Source of the DNA: Thalassotalea euphylliae
GTDB taxonomy: Bacteria > Pseudomonadota > Gammaproteobacteria > Enterobacterales > Alteromonadaceae
Length of the DNA: 64,000 bases
Assembly (NCBI RefSeq): GCF_003390395.1
Contig: NZ_QUOV01000001.1
Location: 62,001-126,000, forward strand
Reading direction: 5' to 3'
This document shows positions 1 to 8,612 of this stretch, piece after piece; the stretch's first letter is position 1; each line of letters begins with the position of its first letter. The position numbers and the translations under genes are program-made. Under the pieces are notes generated by a model. It was not told the DNA's origin. It did no database searches and was given only the letters and a program-made list of their open reading frames with translations.

Positions 1-365
1 TTCAGTTAATGACGCTACACGCCTCTAAAGGGTTGGAATTTCCGTATGTCTTCCTGATTGGTATGGAAGAAGGCTTACTGCCGCATCAATCCAGTATTGA
101 TGAAGACAATGTTGAAGAAGAGCGCCGCCTCGCCTATGTAGGGGTGACTCGTGCTAAGCGAGAGCTGATTTGTACTTATGCCCGTGAACGTCGCCAATTT
201 GGTGAGGTTGCGCGTACCGAGCCCAGTCGCTTCTTATATGAAATGCCACAAGACGACTTAAATTGGGAAAACGAAAAGGCGCCGAAAAGCCAAGAGCAAA
301 AGCAAGAGACCGCTAAGGCTGGGGTGGCGAATTTACGTGAGCTGCTAAAGAAAAAAGGAAGTTAG
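1..365 (+). CDS. rep: ATP-dependent DNA helicase Rep, C-terminal end (partial)
   Basis: Only the last 120 or so codons are in the window; the frame is open to the left edge. The protein shows superfamily 1A helicase motif V ([14 protein letters not shown]) and motif VI ([14 protein letters not shown]), followed by the [13 protein letters not shown] segment typical of Rep, which separates it from UvrD. Rep is a 3'-5' DNA translocase that helps replication forks pass protein blocks. The basic tail (ELLKKKGS) is where E. coli Rep contacts DnaB, by family knowledge. It converges on ldhA. A 7-bp inverted repeat (TTAGGCT at 362 / AGCCTAA at 393) in the short gap may take part in ending transcription. 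Confidence 0.93.
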   Translation, partial: QLMTLHASKGLEFPYVFLIGMEEGLLPHQSSIDEDNVEEERRLAYVGVTRAKRELICTYARERRQFGEVARTEPSRFLYEMPQDDLNWENEKAPKSQEQKQETAKAGVANLRELLKKKGS

Positions 366-390
366 GCTGTTCAACCTATATCAATCTGGA

Positions 391-1407
391 TTAGCCTAAA
401 TCAACCAGTAAGCTTGGCTCAATCGCTTGCTGGTTAAGCAACTTTTGCAGGCTCTCAATCGTCGTTTGTGCGATAGTGGCAATCGCTTCTTCGGTAAAAA
501 AGCCTTGATGCCCAGTGATCAGCACATTGGGAAAACTGCTTAATCGAGCGAAGGTGTCGTCCTGTAAAATTTCACCACTAAGATCTTCAAAAAACAGGTT
601 GGTTTCCTGCTCATAAACATCAATACCTAAGTAACCTAATTGCTTGCTTTTCAGTGCTTTGATTACCGCTTTAGTGTCAACCAGTGCACCACGGCTCGTA
701 TTAACTAACATGGCATTAGGCTTCATTTGACTTAGGGTATGCGCATTCACTAGGTGCTTGGTTTCCGGGACAAGTGGGCAATGCAGCGAGATAATATCCG
801 ATTGTTGAAAGAGTGTGGCTAGCGGAACATAGTTCGCGGTAAGCGCTTTGGCTTCGGTTTTGGCGTCTAAGCTTGGGCTTGGGTCATAGCATAGCAACTG
901 ACAGCCAAAGCCTTTTAAAATGCGTAACGTCGCCATGCCTATGTTACCTGTGCCGATAATGCCGACAGTTTTGCCGTAGAGGTTAAAGCCCATCAGGCCA
1001 TCTAAGGCAAAGTTATCTTCGCGAATACGATTATAGGCTTTGTGAAACTTGCGGCTTAAGGTCAGCATTAAACCAACCGTGTGCTCAGCGACTGCTTGTG
1101 GTGAATACTCAGGTACGCGGCAAACCTTGATATTTAACCGCTTGGCTTGTGCAATATCGACATTGTTAAAGCCGGCGCAGCGCAGTGCTATGGTTTCAAT
1201 ACCAAAGCTCGCCAATTTTGCTAACACATTGGCGTTAACCTGATCGTTAACAAACACACAGACGGCGTTAAAACCTTGGGCAAGCTCTACCGTTTCTTCG
1301 CTGAGGCGGCAGTCAAAGTATTCAAAGGTTAAATCGCTGGTGGTATTAAACTTGTCAAAAAAGGTGCGATCATACTTTTTACTGCTAAAAACAGCGATTC
1401 GAAACAT
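391..1407 (-). CDS. ldhA: D-lactate dehydrogenase (fermentative, NAD-dependent)
   Basis: A 338-residue member of the D-isomer 2-hydroxyacid dehydrogenase family. The NAD-binding GTGNIG is at residues 152-157. The catalytic triad is visible as Arg239 (NTSRGAL), Glu268 (DVYEQE) and His300 (LITGHQ), with the same spacing as E. coli LdhA. The LFFEDLS...LQDDTF segment is characteristic of the LdhA branch rather than of phosphoglycerate dehydrogenases. It reduces pyruvate to D-lactate in the cytoplasm and reoxidises NADH when respiration is limited. It is a single gene on the minus strand, 166 bp downstream of the recG stop and convergent with rep. Confidence 0.93.
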   Translation of the reverse strand: MFRIAVFSSKKYDRTFFDKFNTTSDLTFEYFDCRLSEETVELAQGFNAVCVFVNDQVNANVLAKLASFGIETIALRCAGFNNVDIAQAKRLNIKVCRVPEYSPQAVAEHTVGLMLTLSRKFHKAYNRIREDNFALDGLMGFNLYGKTVGIIGTGNIGMATLRILKGFGCQLLCYDPSPSLDAKTEAKALTANYVPLATLFQQSDIISLHCPLVPETKHLVNAHTLSQMKPNAMLVNTSRGALVDTKAVIKALKSKQLGYLGIDVYEQETNLFFEDLSGEILQDDTFARLSSFPNVLITGHQGFFTEEAIATIAQTTIESLQKLLNQQAIEPSLLVDLG

Positions 1408-1573
1408 AGATTCTCCTGCCTAACTAACCTAGGTTTTAGCTGGATTCAAGGTGTGTGCTGATTACAGTTTGGCTGAATGGAGGAGTGTTTTCAAAGTCGT
1501 TTAGGTGAAATGATTTCAGTTGTTGCGGAATATCAACTAAATAGGTTTATCACGCGATGTCGATATGTAAATG

Positions 1574-3661
1574 CTAGGCGTTGGAGTATTGTTCGCGATT
1601 GCCAAGCCAGCGTTGAATTATCCCTTCCGCTTGTTTGGGGTGTTGCTGCCATAGCAGATAGGCGTGTTGTTGTACTTCTGGGATCAGGTCTTTGTCGCGA
1701 ATAAGGTCGGCAATTTTAAGATCAGCTAAACCCGTTTGTTTGGTGCCTAACAGCTCGCCTGGGCCGCGAATCTCTAAATCTTTTTGCGCGATAACAAAGC
1801 CGTCATTACTTTCTCTGAGCACGCCTAAACGCTTGGTGGCGGTTTTGGAAAGTGGTGACTTATACATTAGCACACAGTGCGAGGCAACCGAGCCACGACC
1901 CACACGGCCGCGTAATTGGTGCAGTTGGGCTAAACCTAAGCGTTCAGGGTTTTCAATCACCATTAAACTGGAATTTGGCACGTCAACGCCAACTTCAATC
2001 ACTGTAGTCGCCACCAATAAGTGCAAGTCACCGGCTTTAAACGCTTCCATCACCTGCTGCTTCTCAGCGGGTTTCATCCGGCCGTGCACTAAGCCAATTT
2101 GCAGTTCGGGGAGGGCTTCTTGTAGGTGATTAGCGGTATCTTCAGCTGCTTGGCATTGCAGCACCTCTGATTCCTCAATCAAGGTACATACCCAGTAAGC
2201 TTGGCGATTATCATTCATACAACCTTGGCGAATACGTTCAATCACATCATCACGGCGGCTGTCCGGTAGGGCAATGGTATTAATCGGCGTTCGCCCCGGT
2301 GGTAATTCATCAATCACTGAAGTGTCGAGATCGGCATAAGCAGTCATCGCCAGTGTTCTTGGAATTGGCGTTGCCGTCATGATCAGTTGATGAGGAAACT
2401 TGTTATCAAACGCGCCTTTTTCTCGCAATGATAAGCGTTGATGAACACCAAATCTGTGCTGTTCATCGATAATGATCAAGGTCAGTTTGTGAAATTCTAC
2501 TTGCTCTTGGAAGAGTGCGTGGGTACCAACCGCCATTTGAATGGTGCCATCGGCGATTTTAGCGAGTGCTTCGCGGCGCGCTTTGGCTTTGGTTTTGCCC
2601 GCTAACCAACCCACTGTGATATCAAGTGGTTCAAACCAGCGCTGAAAGTTAATGGCGTGCTGCTCGGCAAGAATTTCGGTCGGCGCCATCAGCGCCACTT
2701 GGTAGCCTTGGCTAATGGCGGTAATTGCAGCAAGTGCTGCCACTAAGGTTTTACCTGAGCCAACATCCCCTTGCACTAAGCGCATCATCGGCACTTCTTT
2801 CGCCAAGTCGTCGCGAATTTCTTTTACCACTCGTGCTTGTGCGCCAGTTGGCGAAAACGGCAAGCTATCAAGAAATTTCTGGTTGAGCTTAGTATCCACA
2901 TGCATTGGCATGGCATCGTGTTTATCTGCCGATTGACGCAGCTTAACCATGCTCAGGTTGTGAGCGAGTAGTTCTTCTTTAATTAACCGCAGCTGTGCGG
3001 GATGCTTACCGTTTTCCAATTGCTCAGTGGAAACATCTGGTGGCGGGCGATGGATCAGTTTTAGCGCTTCTGCGAGCGTATATGGCTCGTTCAGAAACTG
3101 CGCTGGCAGTAATTCTTCTACACTGCCATGTTCTAGGCGCTTTAATGCTTGCTCGCTGATATTGCGAAAGGTGATTTGTCTCAGGCCGTCTGTGGTTGGA
3201 TAAACCGGTGTAAGTGTTTCTTCAACGGCGGTTAATGCTTGGTCGTTATCAAGCGGCTTGTATTCAGGGTGTACAATCTGAAAGCTGCGCGGGCCGCGCT
3301 GTACTTCACCATAACAACGTAATTCAGTGCCTATGGCTAATGCATTTTTTTGCGCCGCAGAGAAATGGAAAAAGCGCAGGTCGATACTGCCAGTGCCATC
3401 GTTGATGGTGACGACAAGCATGCGTTTGCGACCCAATACCACTTGGTTATTGGTAATTTCACCAATAATGTTAGTGTAAATGCCGGGCAGTAAATCGCGC
3501 ACTGCCGTGACCCGAGTGCGATCTTCGTAACGCAGCGGTAAGTGGAACAATAAATCTTGCACAGAGTTTAAGCCCAGCTTGGCAAACTTGTCTGCCATGG
3601 CTGGACCGACACCTTTTAACGAGGCGATAGTGACTTGCGCTAAATTAGTGGTTCCCGACAT
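1574..3661 (-). CDS. recG: ATP-dependent DNA helicase RecG
   Basis: 695 residues, the usual RecG length. An N-terminal wedge/OB-fold region lies at about 60-150. Walker A GDVGSGKT is at 298-305 and the DEQH box at 399-402 (IIDEQHRFGVHQR). The C-terminal helicase domain ends with the QLRGRVGRG motif and the RecG-specific TRIP region (LEIRGPGELLGTKQ). RecG remodels stalled replication forks and Holliday junctions. It is last in the leftward series gmk-rpoZ-spoT-ridA-trmH-recG and starts 57 bp after the trmH stop, so co-transcription with trmH is likely. Confidence 0.97.
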   Translation of the reverse strand: MSGTTNLAQVTIASLKGVGPAMADKFAKLGLNSVQDLLFHLPLRYEDRTRVTAVRDLLPGIYTNIIGEITNNQVVLGRKRMLVVTINDGTGSIDLRFFHFSAAQKNALAIGTELRCYGEVQRGPRSFQIVHPEYKPLDNDQALTAVEETLTPVYPTTDGLRQITFRNISEQALKRLEHGSVEELLPAQFLNEPYTLAEALKLIHRPPPDVSTEQLENGKHPAQLRLIKEELLAHNLSMVKLRQSADKHDAMPMHVDTKLNQKFLDSLPFSPTGAQARVVKEIRDDLAKEVPMMRLVQGDVGSGKTLVAALAAITAISQGYQVALMAPTEILAEQHAINFQRWFEPLDITVGWLAGKTKAKARREALAKIADGTIQMAVGTHALFQEQVEFHKLTLIIIDEQHRFGVHQRLSLREKGAFDNKFPHQLIMTATPIPRTLAMTAYADLDTSVIDELPPGRTPINTIALPDSRRDDVIERIRQGCMNDNRQAYWVCTLIEESEVLQCQAAEDTANHLQEALPELQIGLVHGRMKPAEKQQVMEAFKAGDLHLLVATTVIEVGVDVPNSSLMVIENPERLGLAQLHQLRGRVGRGSVASHCVLMYKSPLSKTATKRLGVLRESNDGFVIAQKDLEIRGPGELLGTKQTGLADLKIADLIRDKDLIPEVQQHAYLLWQQHPKQAEGIIQRWLGNREQYSNA

Positions 3662-3718
3662 TTTATTCTTATTTTGATTGAGCTTAGCTTTATTCCATTA
3701 GTGCTATTTCGTTAACGA

Positions 3719-4429
3719 TTATTCGTCGTCAATATCGGCCCAGGCCTCTTGGCTCATTTGCATTTTTTGCCACCAATCGTCAGAGGCAATAATTTCGCCG
3801 TCATCGTTAATGTGTGGGTAAGGTAAGCCTTTTGATTGGCACACTTTAGCAAAAATAGGGTGACCACCTTCAAACAACATACGCTGACGAGTGTCTTCGT
3901 CAATGGTTGCACGGCCATACATGCCAGCTGCTTCGCGTTGGCGTTGTGCTTCGTATAACACTACCGCATTGGCGACTGATACATTTAGCGACTGCACCAT
4001 ACCGACCATAGGGATGATGATATCTTGATCGGCCATTTCTTTGGCTATATCTGAAGCGCCAAACTTTTCTTGGCCTAGAATGATCGCGGTTGGTTTGGTG
4101 TAATCGATTTCACGAAAGTCGACTGCTTTGTCAGATAGATTAGTCACCAATACCTGCATATTCTGGCGTTTCAGTTCGTTAATCGCATCTTTGGTTGATG
4201 AGTAATTGTGAACATCCACCCAGTTTTGACTGCCAGCCGCAATGCCACCAGATGCACGCATTTGCTCATTTTTCCAAACCGCATGTACCGCACTTACGCC
4301 AATGGCGTCACAAGTACGCACTACAGCAGCCAAGTTATGTGCTTTGTGCACACCTTCCATACACACGGTTAAATCCGGTTGGCGGTGGTTGAGCATGCTT
4401 AAAATACGGTTATGTCGTTCTGGAGTCAT
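3719..4429 (-). CDS. trmH: tRNA (guanosine(18)-2'-O)-methyltransferase TrmH
   Basis: SPOUT-family methyltransferase that methylates the ribose of G18 in the tRNA D-loop. The open frame extends upstream to 4534, but homology to E. coli TrmH begins at MTPERHNRIL, so the ATG at 4429 is chosen (236 aa); the extra 35 codons look like leader. Visible motifs are VHKAHNLAAVVRTCDA near the N-terminus, ILGQEKFG (SAM-binding loop) and IIPMVGMVQSLNVSVANA (deep trefoil knot). It lies between ridA and recG in the conserved spoT-trmH-recG neighbourhood. Confidence 0.95.
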   Translation of the reverse strand: MTPERHNRILSMLNHRQPDLTVCMEGVHKAHNLAAVVRTCDAIGVSAVHAVWKNEQMRASGGIAAGSQNWVDVHNYSSTKDAINELKRQNMQVLVTNLSDKAVDFREIDYTKPTAIILGQEKFGASDIAKEMADQDIIIPMVGMVQSLNVSVANAVVLYEAQRQREAAGMYGRATIDEDTRQRMLFEGGHPIFAKVCQSKGLPYPHINDDGEIIASDDWWQKMQMSQEAWADIDDE

Positions 4430-4540
4430 TTTCTTCACATTTAAGATTAATTCGGTACTGCTGTGTATTTTAACAGTAATTGCCGAGAATGTATGCTGAT
4501 GAGCAAAAATGGTGTTGGGTTTGGTGATGTGCACCTAAAT

Positions 4541-4616
4541 TTAGCGGTGGCTGACTAGCCAAGTGTAGCCACGTTTAGGTGCGAGTAGGAAATCAACCGA
4601 TAAAAATCGGTTGATT
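4541..4616. other. two intergenic inverted repeats between ridA and trmH
   Basis: Two stem-loops follow each other. The outer one pairs GCACCTAAA...GTGGCT with AGCCAC...TTTAGGTGC over about 4541-4582, with an interrupted stem. The second, at 4591-4616, is a perfect 11-bp stem (AATCAACCGAT / ATCGGTTGATT) with an AAAA loop, placed 9 bp downstream of the ridA stop. No clear U-tract follows on either strand, so a simple intrinsic terminator is uncertain. RNA processing or 3'-end protection is also possible. Confidence 0.5.
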
Positions 4617-4624
4617 GATACCAA

Positions 4625-5014
4625 TTAAGCGACGTTAGGAATTTCCATAATACCGTCAATTTCAATATCTACGCCTTTTGGCAGTGCCGATACTTGAATC
4701 GCCGCGCGTGCTGGGTATGGTTCCGCAAAGTACTTGCTCATAATTTCGTTAACGGTGGCGAAGTTGGCTAAGTCCGTCATGAAAATATTTACTTTAACCA
4801 TGTCGTTAATTTCGCCGCCAGCCGCTTCACATACCGCAACGAGGTTTTTAAATACTTGCTCTGCTTGTTCGGCAAAATCATCAGAAACTACTTCCATAGT
4901 TTCCGGTACTAGTGGAATTTGGCCTGATAAATATACCGTATTTCTGACTTTAACCGCTTGGCTGTACGTACCGATTGCGCTTGGTGCATTTTCGGTTGAA
5001 ACAATAGTTTTCAT
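4625..5014 (-). CDS. ridA: RidA family reactive intermediate deaminase
   Basis: 129-residue YjgF/YER057c/UK114 protein with the family core: [10 protein letters not shown] near the N-terminus, VYLSGQIPL, and [14 protein letters not shown] containing the arginine that contacts substrate carboxylates. RidA hydrolyses reactive enamine/imine intermediates released by PLP enzymes such as threonine dehydratase, which protects other PLP enzymes. It lies between spoT (87 bp upstream) and trmH. A strong stem-loop follows its stop codon. Confidence 0.92.
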   Translation of the reverse strand: MKTIVSTENAPSAIGTYSQAVKVRNTVYLSGQIPLVPETMEVVSDDFAEQAEQVFKNLVAVCEAAGGEINDMVKVNIFMTDLANFATVNEIMSKYFAEPYPARAAIQVSALPKGVDIEIDGIMEIPNVA

Positions 5015-5101
5015 AATCTTCCTTTTAACTGCAGGTTGTATTACTACAAGCTTTATTTCTGCAGGTCTTTATTGCTAAAAGCTTTTGACGAGCTCTGTTT
5101 A

Positions 5102-7204
5102 TTACTTATTGCGAACGACCTTTTGTACGTCGATCATCTTTTTAATTTTGCGAATAATTTCGGCTAAATGAACGCGATCACGACAGGTAATTTCCATGTC
5201 GATGGCGTATAAGCCAGTGTCTTTTTCGCCGGAATTCATCGAATGCACGTTGGATTCATTCTTTGCGACAACATTGGTCAGTGCCGCTAATGCCCCTTGA
5301 TGATTAACAATCTCAACGCGAAGTTTAGCGATAAACTCTTTATCGATATCGCTGTCCCACTTCACTGGGAAGAGTTTACTCTCGTGCGTTTTAACGTTTT
5401 TACAGGTTGCTTGGTGAACAATTAAGCCTTTACCTGGGCTAAGGTAGGCCAAAATGGTATCGCCAGGGATTGGTCGACAACATTTACTGTAAGTGACCAG
5501 CATACCCTCTGTACCTTTAATTGGCATCTTATTTTTCGTTGGTACGGTTTCTTCGCTGTCGTCAGTAAACTCATCGGTTAAGCGGCGAGCTATACCAATG
5601 CTCAGGGCATTACCTAAACCTATATTAACCAGTAACTGATCTAAACTTTCATTGCCTGTTTCGGCAACCACTTCAGCAATCTTCTCTTCTGAAATATCTT
5701 CCAGTTTGGTGGTACCTAATGCATGGCTGAGTAAACGCAGACCAAGTGCTTGTGATTCATTTTCTTCCTGCGAACGTAAGTAAGTGCGCACTTGCAGCCT
5801 TGCCTTTGCTGTTACCACAAAGTTTAACCAAGTCGCATTGGGCCTTGCCGCAGAAGAGGTGACAATTTCGATGGTTTGGCCCGAATCAATCGGCTGGCTT
5901 AGTGGGTAAGGTTTGCGATCAACTTTACAGCCAACACAAGAATTGCCCACGTCAGTATGCACTGCATAAGCGAAATCAACGGCAGTAGCGCCCATTGGTA
6001 ATTCGATAATGCGGCCATCTGGGGTGAATACGTAAATCTCTTCTGGGAAGAGATCTGATTTTACGTTTTCGATAAATTCAAATGAGCTACCTGCACTTTG
6101 CTGCAGTTCCAGCAAGCTTTGCATCCAACGACGTGCTTTCATTTGCGCAGTTGTGCCTGTGTCGTCACCGTCTTGCTTGTAAAGCCAGTGGGCGGCAACC
6201 CCTTTATCCGCCATTTGATCCATGTCGTTAGTACGAATTTGGATTTCTACAGGAATACCGTGTGGGCCAATCAGTGAGGTATGTAGCGATTGATAACCAT
6301 TGGTTTTTGGAATAGCGATATAGTCTTTAAAACGGGTTTCGATTGGCTTAAACAAGTTGTGTACTGCGCCAAGTGAGCGGTAACAGTCGTCAATTTTTTC
6401 CGGCACGATGACGCGGAAGGCGTAAATATCCATTACTTCGTTAAACATCAGCTCTTTGTTTAACATTTTGCGGTAAATCGAATACAAGTGCTTTTCGCGG
6501 CCAATAACTTGCGCTTGAATACCCGCTTCCGCTAAGCGCTGTTCAATTTCGCCCTGAATATTGTTAATAATTTCTTTACGGTTGCCACGTGCTTGTTTAA
6601 CGGCAGAGCGCAATGCTCGCGAGCGCATTGGGTAGAGTGCTTCAAAGCCGAGCACTTCTAACTCATTTTTTATATCGTGAATACCTAAGCGGTTGGCAAT
6701 TGGTGCATAAATCTCTAAAGTTTCACGGGCAATGCGGCGACGTTTGTCGGGACGCAGCGATTCTAGGGTGCGCATATTGTGGGTGCGGTCGGCCAGTTTA
6801 ATTAAGATCACGCGAATATCGCGGGTCATCGCCAACACCATTTTGCGGAAGTTTTCCGCCTGCATCTCTTCTTTGTTGTCGAACTTTAACTTGTCGAGTT
6901 TACTAACCCCTTCGACCAATTCAGCAACCGTGGCACCAAATTGCTCTGCCAGTTCGTCTTTGGTGACTTCAGTGTCTTCAATCACATCGTGCAGTAGTGC
7001 TGCCATTAAGGTTTCGTGATCTAAGTGCATTTTCGCCAAGTTTAAAGCAACGGCAACGGGGTGAGTGATATAGGGATCGCCACTTGAACGCATTTGACCA
7101 TCGTGGGCATCGTGTGCCACGACATAGGCTTGCTTAAGTAAATCGAGCTGCACTTTCGATAAGTAACTGGAGGCAAACTCTTTTAATGGTTCAAATAGAT
7201 ACAC
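5102..7204 (-). CDS. spoT: bifunctional (p)ppGpp synthetase/hydrolase SpoT
   Basis: 700 residues, as expected for SpoT. The N-terminal HD hydrolase has its HD dyad at 72-73 (LLHDVIEDT). The synthetase region contains the RelA/SpoT motif TNGYQSLHT at about 304. A TGS domain follows at about 385-445, then a zinc-finger-like/helical part and a C-terminal ACT domain from about residue 625. The intact HD pair marks the hydrolase-competent SpoT rather than RelA. A 277-bp gap and a terminator separate it from rpoZ, so it probably has its own promoter (see 7299-7327). Confidence 0.96.
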   Translation of the reverse strand: MYLFEPLKEFASSYLSKVQLDLLKQAYVVAHDAHDGQMRSSGDPYITHPVAVALNLAKMHLDHETLMAALLHDVIEDTEVTKDELAEQFGATVAELVEGVSKLDKLKFDNKEEMQAENFRKMVLAMTRDIRVILIKLADRTHNMRTLESLRPDKRRRIARETLEIYAPIANRLGIHDIKNELEVLGFEALYPMRSRALRSAVKQARGNRKEIINNIQGEIEQRLAEAGIQAQVIGREKHLYSIYRKMLNKELMFNEVMDIYAFRVIVPEKIDDCYRSLGAVHNLFKPIETRFKDYIAIPKTNGYQSLHTSLIGPHGIPVEIQIRTNDMDQMADKGVAAHWLYKQDGDDTGTTAQMKARRWMQSLLELQQSAGSSFEFIENVKSDLFPEEIYVFTPDGRIIELPMGATAVDFAYAVHTDVGNSCVGCKVDRKPYPLSQPIDSGQTIEIVTSSAARPNATWLNFVVTAKARLQVRTYLRSQEENESQALGLRLLSHALGTTKLEDISEEKIAEVVAETGNESLDQLLVNIGLGNALSIGIARRLTDEFTDDSEETVPTKNKMPIKGTEGMLVTYSKCCRPIPGDTILAYLSPGKGLIVHQATCKNVKTHESKLFPVKWDSDIDKEFIAKLRVEIVNHQGALAALTNVVAKNESNVHSMNSGEKDTGLYAIDMEITCRDRVHLAEIIRKIKKMIDVQKVVRNK

Positions 7205-7298
7205 TCAAAACTCCCAAAATAGGTTGACGAGAAAATTAGAGAAAGAGGGAAAACGCAGCTAAATCAACGGTTGAATAAATTTAACTCACGTTAAGGCA

Positions 7299-7327
7299 AG
7301 GATAAGCAATATTGTCGAGCTTGCCAA
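7299..7327 (-). promoter_or_regulatory. candidate sigma70 promoter for spoT
   Basis: On the minus strand a TTGGCA -35 box is separated by exactly 17 bp from a TATCCT -10 box, about 95 bp before the spoT ATG. With the terminator after rpoZ it suggests separate transcription of spoT. Pattern match only; no transcript evidence. Confidence 0.5.
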
Positions 7328-7421
7328 GAGGCAGAGGGCTTACTTTACCGAGCAATACCGCCTAATCGGAGGAGTTTGTTGCGCTTGGAAATCATTTTCA
7401 TGGTGAACAAATGACGGCAAC

Positions 7422-7457
7422 AAAAAACGGGTTAACGATTGATACCGTTAACCCGTT
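7422..7457 (-). terminator. intrinsic terminator after rpoZ
   Basis: A perfect 12-bp stem (AACGGGTTAACG / CGTTAACCCGTT) with an 8-nt loop, followed on the minus strand by a T-rich run. It sits about 25 bp after the rpoZ stop codon and should end gmk/rpoZ-side transcription before spoT. Confidence 0.85.
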
Positions 7458-7481
7458 CCAGCAATAAGTTTTGCAGGCTAA

Positions 7482-7760
7482 TTAGTCTTGCTGACCACCA
7501 ACAATGGCAGCAACAGCAGCTAACTCAGCAGATTCTTGCTGAACTTGCTCGTGACGCTCAGCGTCATCCATAATTTCCGAAGAAATTAAATCTGACTCGA
7601 TTTCACGTAACGCTAATACCGTTGGTTTGTCGTTCTCTAACTCAACTAGAGGGTCTTTACCGCCAGTGGCGATTTGACGAGCGCGACGTGATGCAACTAA
7701 CACCAAGTCAAAGCGATTGCCGATTTTTTCTACTGCATCTTCAACAGTTACGCGAGCCAT
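7482..7760 (-). CDS. rpoZ: RNA polymerase omega subunit
   Basis: 92-residue omega subunit, which assists assembly of the beta' subunit into RNA polymerase. [29 protein letters not shown] is near-identical to the family N-terminus, and the [18 protein letters not shown] segment follows. The frame opens at 7775, but homology and a GGAG ribosome-binding site 8 nt upstream fix the start at 7760. It lies between gmk (54 bp upstream) and spoT, the usual order. Confidence 0.96.
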   Translation of the reverse strand: MARVTVEDAVEKIGNRFDLVLVASRRARQIATGGKDPLVELENDKPTVLALREIESDLISSEIMDDAERHEQVQQESAELAAVAAIVGGQQD

Positions 7761-7814
7761 GTAGCTACTCCACAATGATTATTTTCAAAAATAGCCGCTT
7801 ATTATAGTAAACGA

Positions 7815-8441
7815 TCAATCATTAGCCAATAGATCCGTGAATAAATCTTGATGCGCTTGCGCTTGTTGGCTGCGCTTCAATCTTTGGTTGTCAACGATCG
7901 TAGTTAAGTCGGCTAATGCCGTGTCAAAATCATCGTTAACGATGATGTAGTCAAACTCTTGATAGTGTGAGCATTCTGCTTGCGCTTTGGCCATGCGATC
8001 GGCGATGACTTCATCACTGTCTTGACCGCGACCACGTAAACGATTTTCTAGCTCTTGGCGTGATGGTGGGGCAATAAAAATAGAGGTTACATCAGGGCGC
8101 TTCATACGTACTTGCTGGGCACCTTGCCAGTCGATATCTAAAAATACGTCAATGCCTTTCGCTAATTGCTCGTCAATCGCGGTTGCTGACGTGCCATAGT
8201 AGTTACCAAATACTTCGGCATATTCGTAAAATGCGCCGCTTTTGATTTGCTGTTCGAAATCCGCCTTATCAACAAAGTGATAATGAACGCCGTTTTCTTC
8301 ACCAGGACGAGGGGCGCGAGTGGTGGTTGATACCGATACTTGTAATGGGCGCGCTGAACCTTGTTTCAGTAGCGCAGAAATTAAACTGGATTTACCTGCA
8401 CCACTTGGCGCTGAAAGAATAAATAAATTGCCGTTAGCCAT
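7815..8441 (-). CDS. gmk: guanylate kinase
   Basis: Phosphorylates GMP to GDP with ATP. The P-loop [11 protein letters not shown] is at about residues 9-19 of the chosen protein, followed by [11 protein letters not shown] (GMP-binding) and [11 protein letters not shown]. Alternative upstream starts at 8465 and 8447 exist, but homologues begin at MANGNLF, so 8441 is used (208 aa). It heads the gmk-rpoZ pair on the minus strand. Confidence 0.96.
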   Translation of the reverse strand: MANGNLFILSAPSGAGKSSLISALLKQGSARPLQVSVSTTTRAPRPGEENGVHYHFVDKADFEQQIKSGAFYEYAEVFGNYYGTSATAIDEQLAKGIDVFLDIDWQGAQQVRMKRPDVTSIFIAPPSRQELENRLRGRGQDSDEVIADRMAKAQAECSHYQEFDYIIVNDDFDTALADLTTIVDNQRLKRSQQAQAHQDLFTDLLAND

Positions 8442-8564
8442 GATCATTAACACCCATCTAAGCAAAAATAATTGGGGCGCACTATACAGAAATCATTAGC
8501 GAAAGTCTGTAATCGAGGTGTAGCCAAACCCTTTTCAGACAAAATTTAGCTAATAATTAGACAG

Positions 8565-8589
8565 TAAAAAACCGGGCGAACCCGGTTTT
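8565..8589 (-). terminator. intrinsic terminator after the class I aminotransferase gene
   Basis: AAAACCGGG, TTCG loop, CCCGGTTTT on the minus strand with a further T-run, about 24 bp after the aminotransferase stop codon. The loop reads CGAA on the plus strand, i.e. a stable UUCG tetraloop in the minus-strand RNA. Confidence 0.88.
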
Positions 8590-8612
8590 GAATCATTAAT
8601 TAACGTGCTTTG

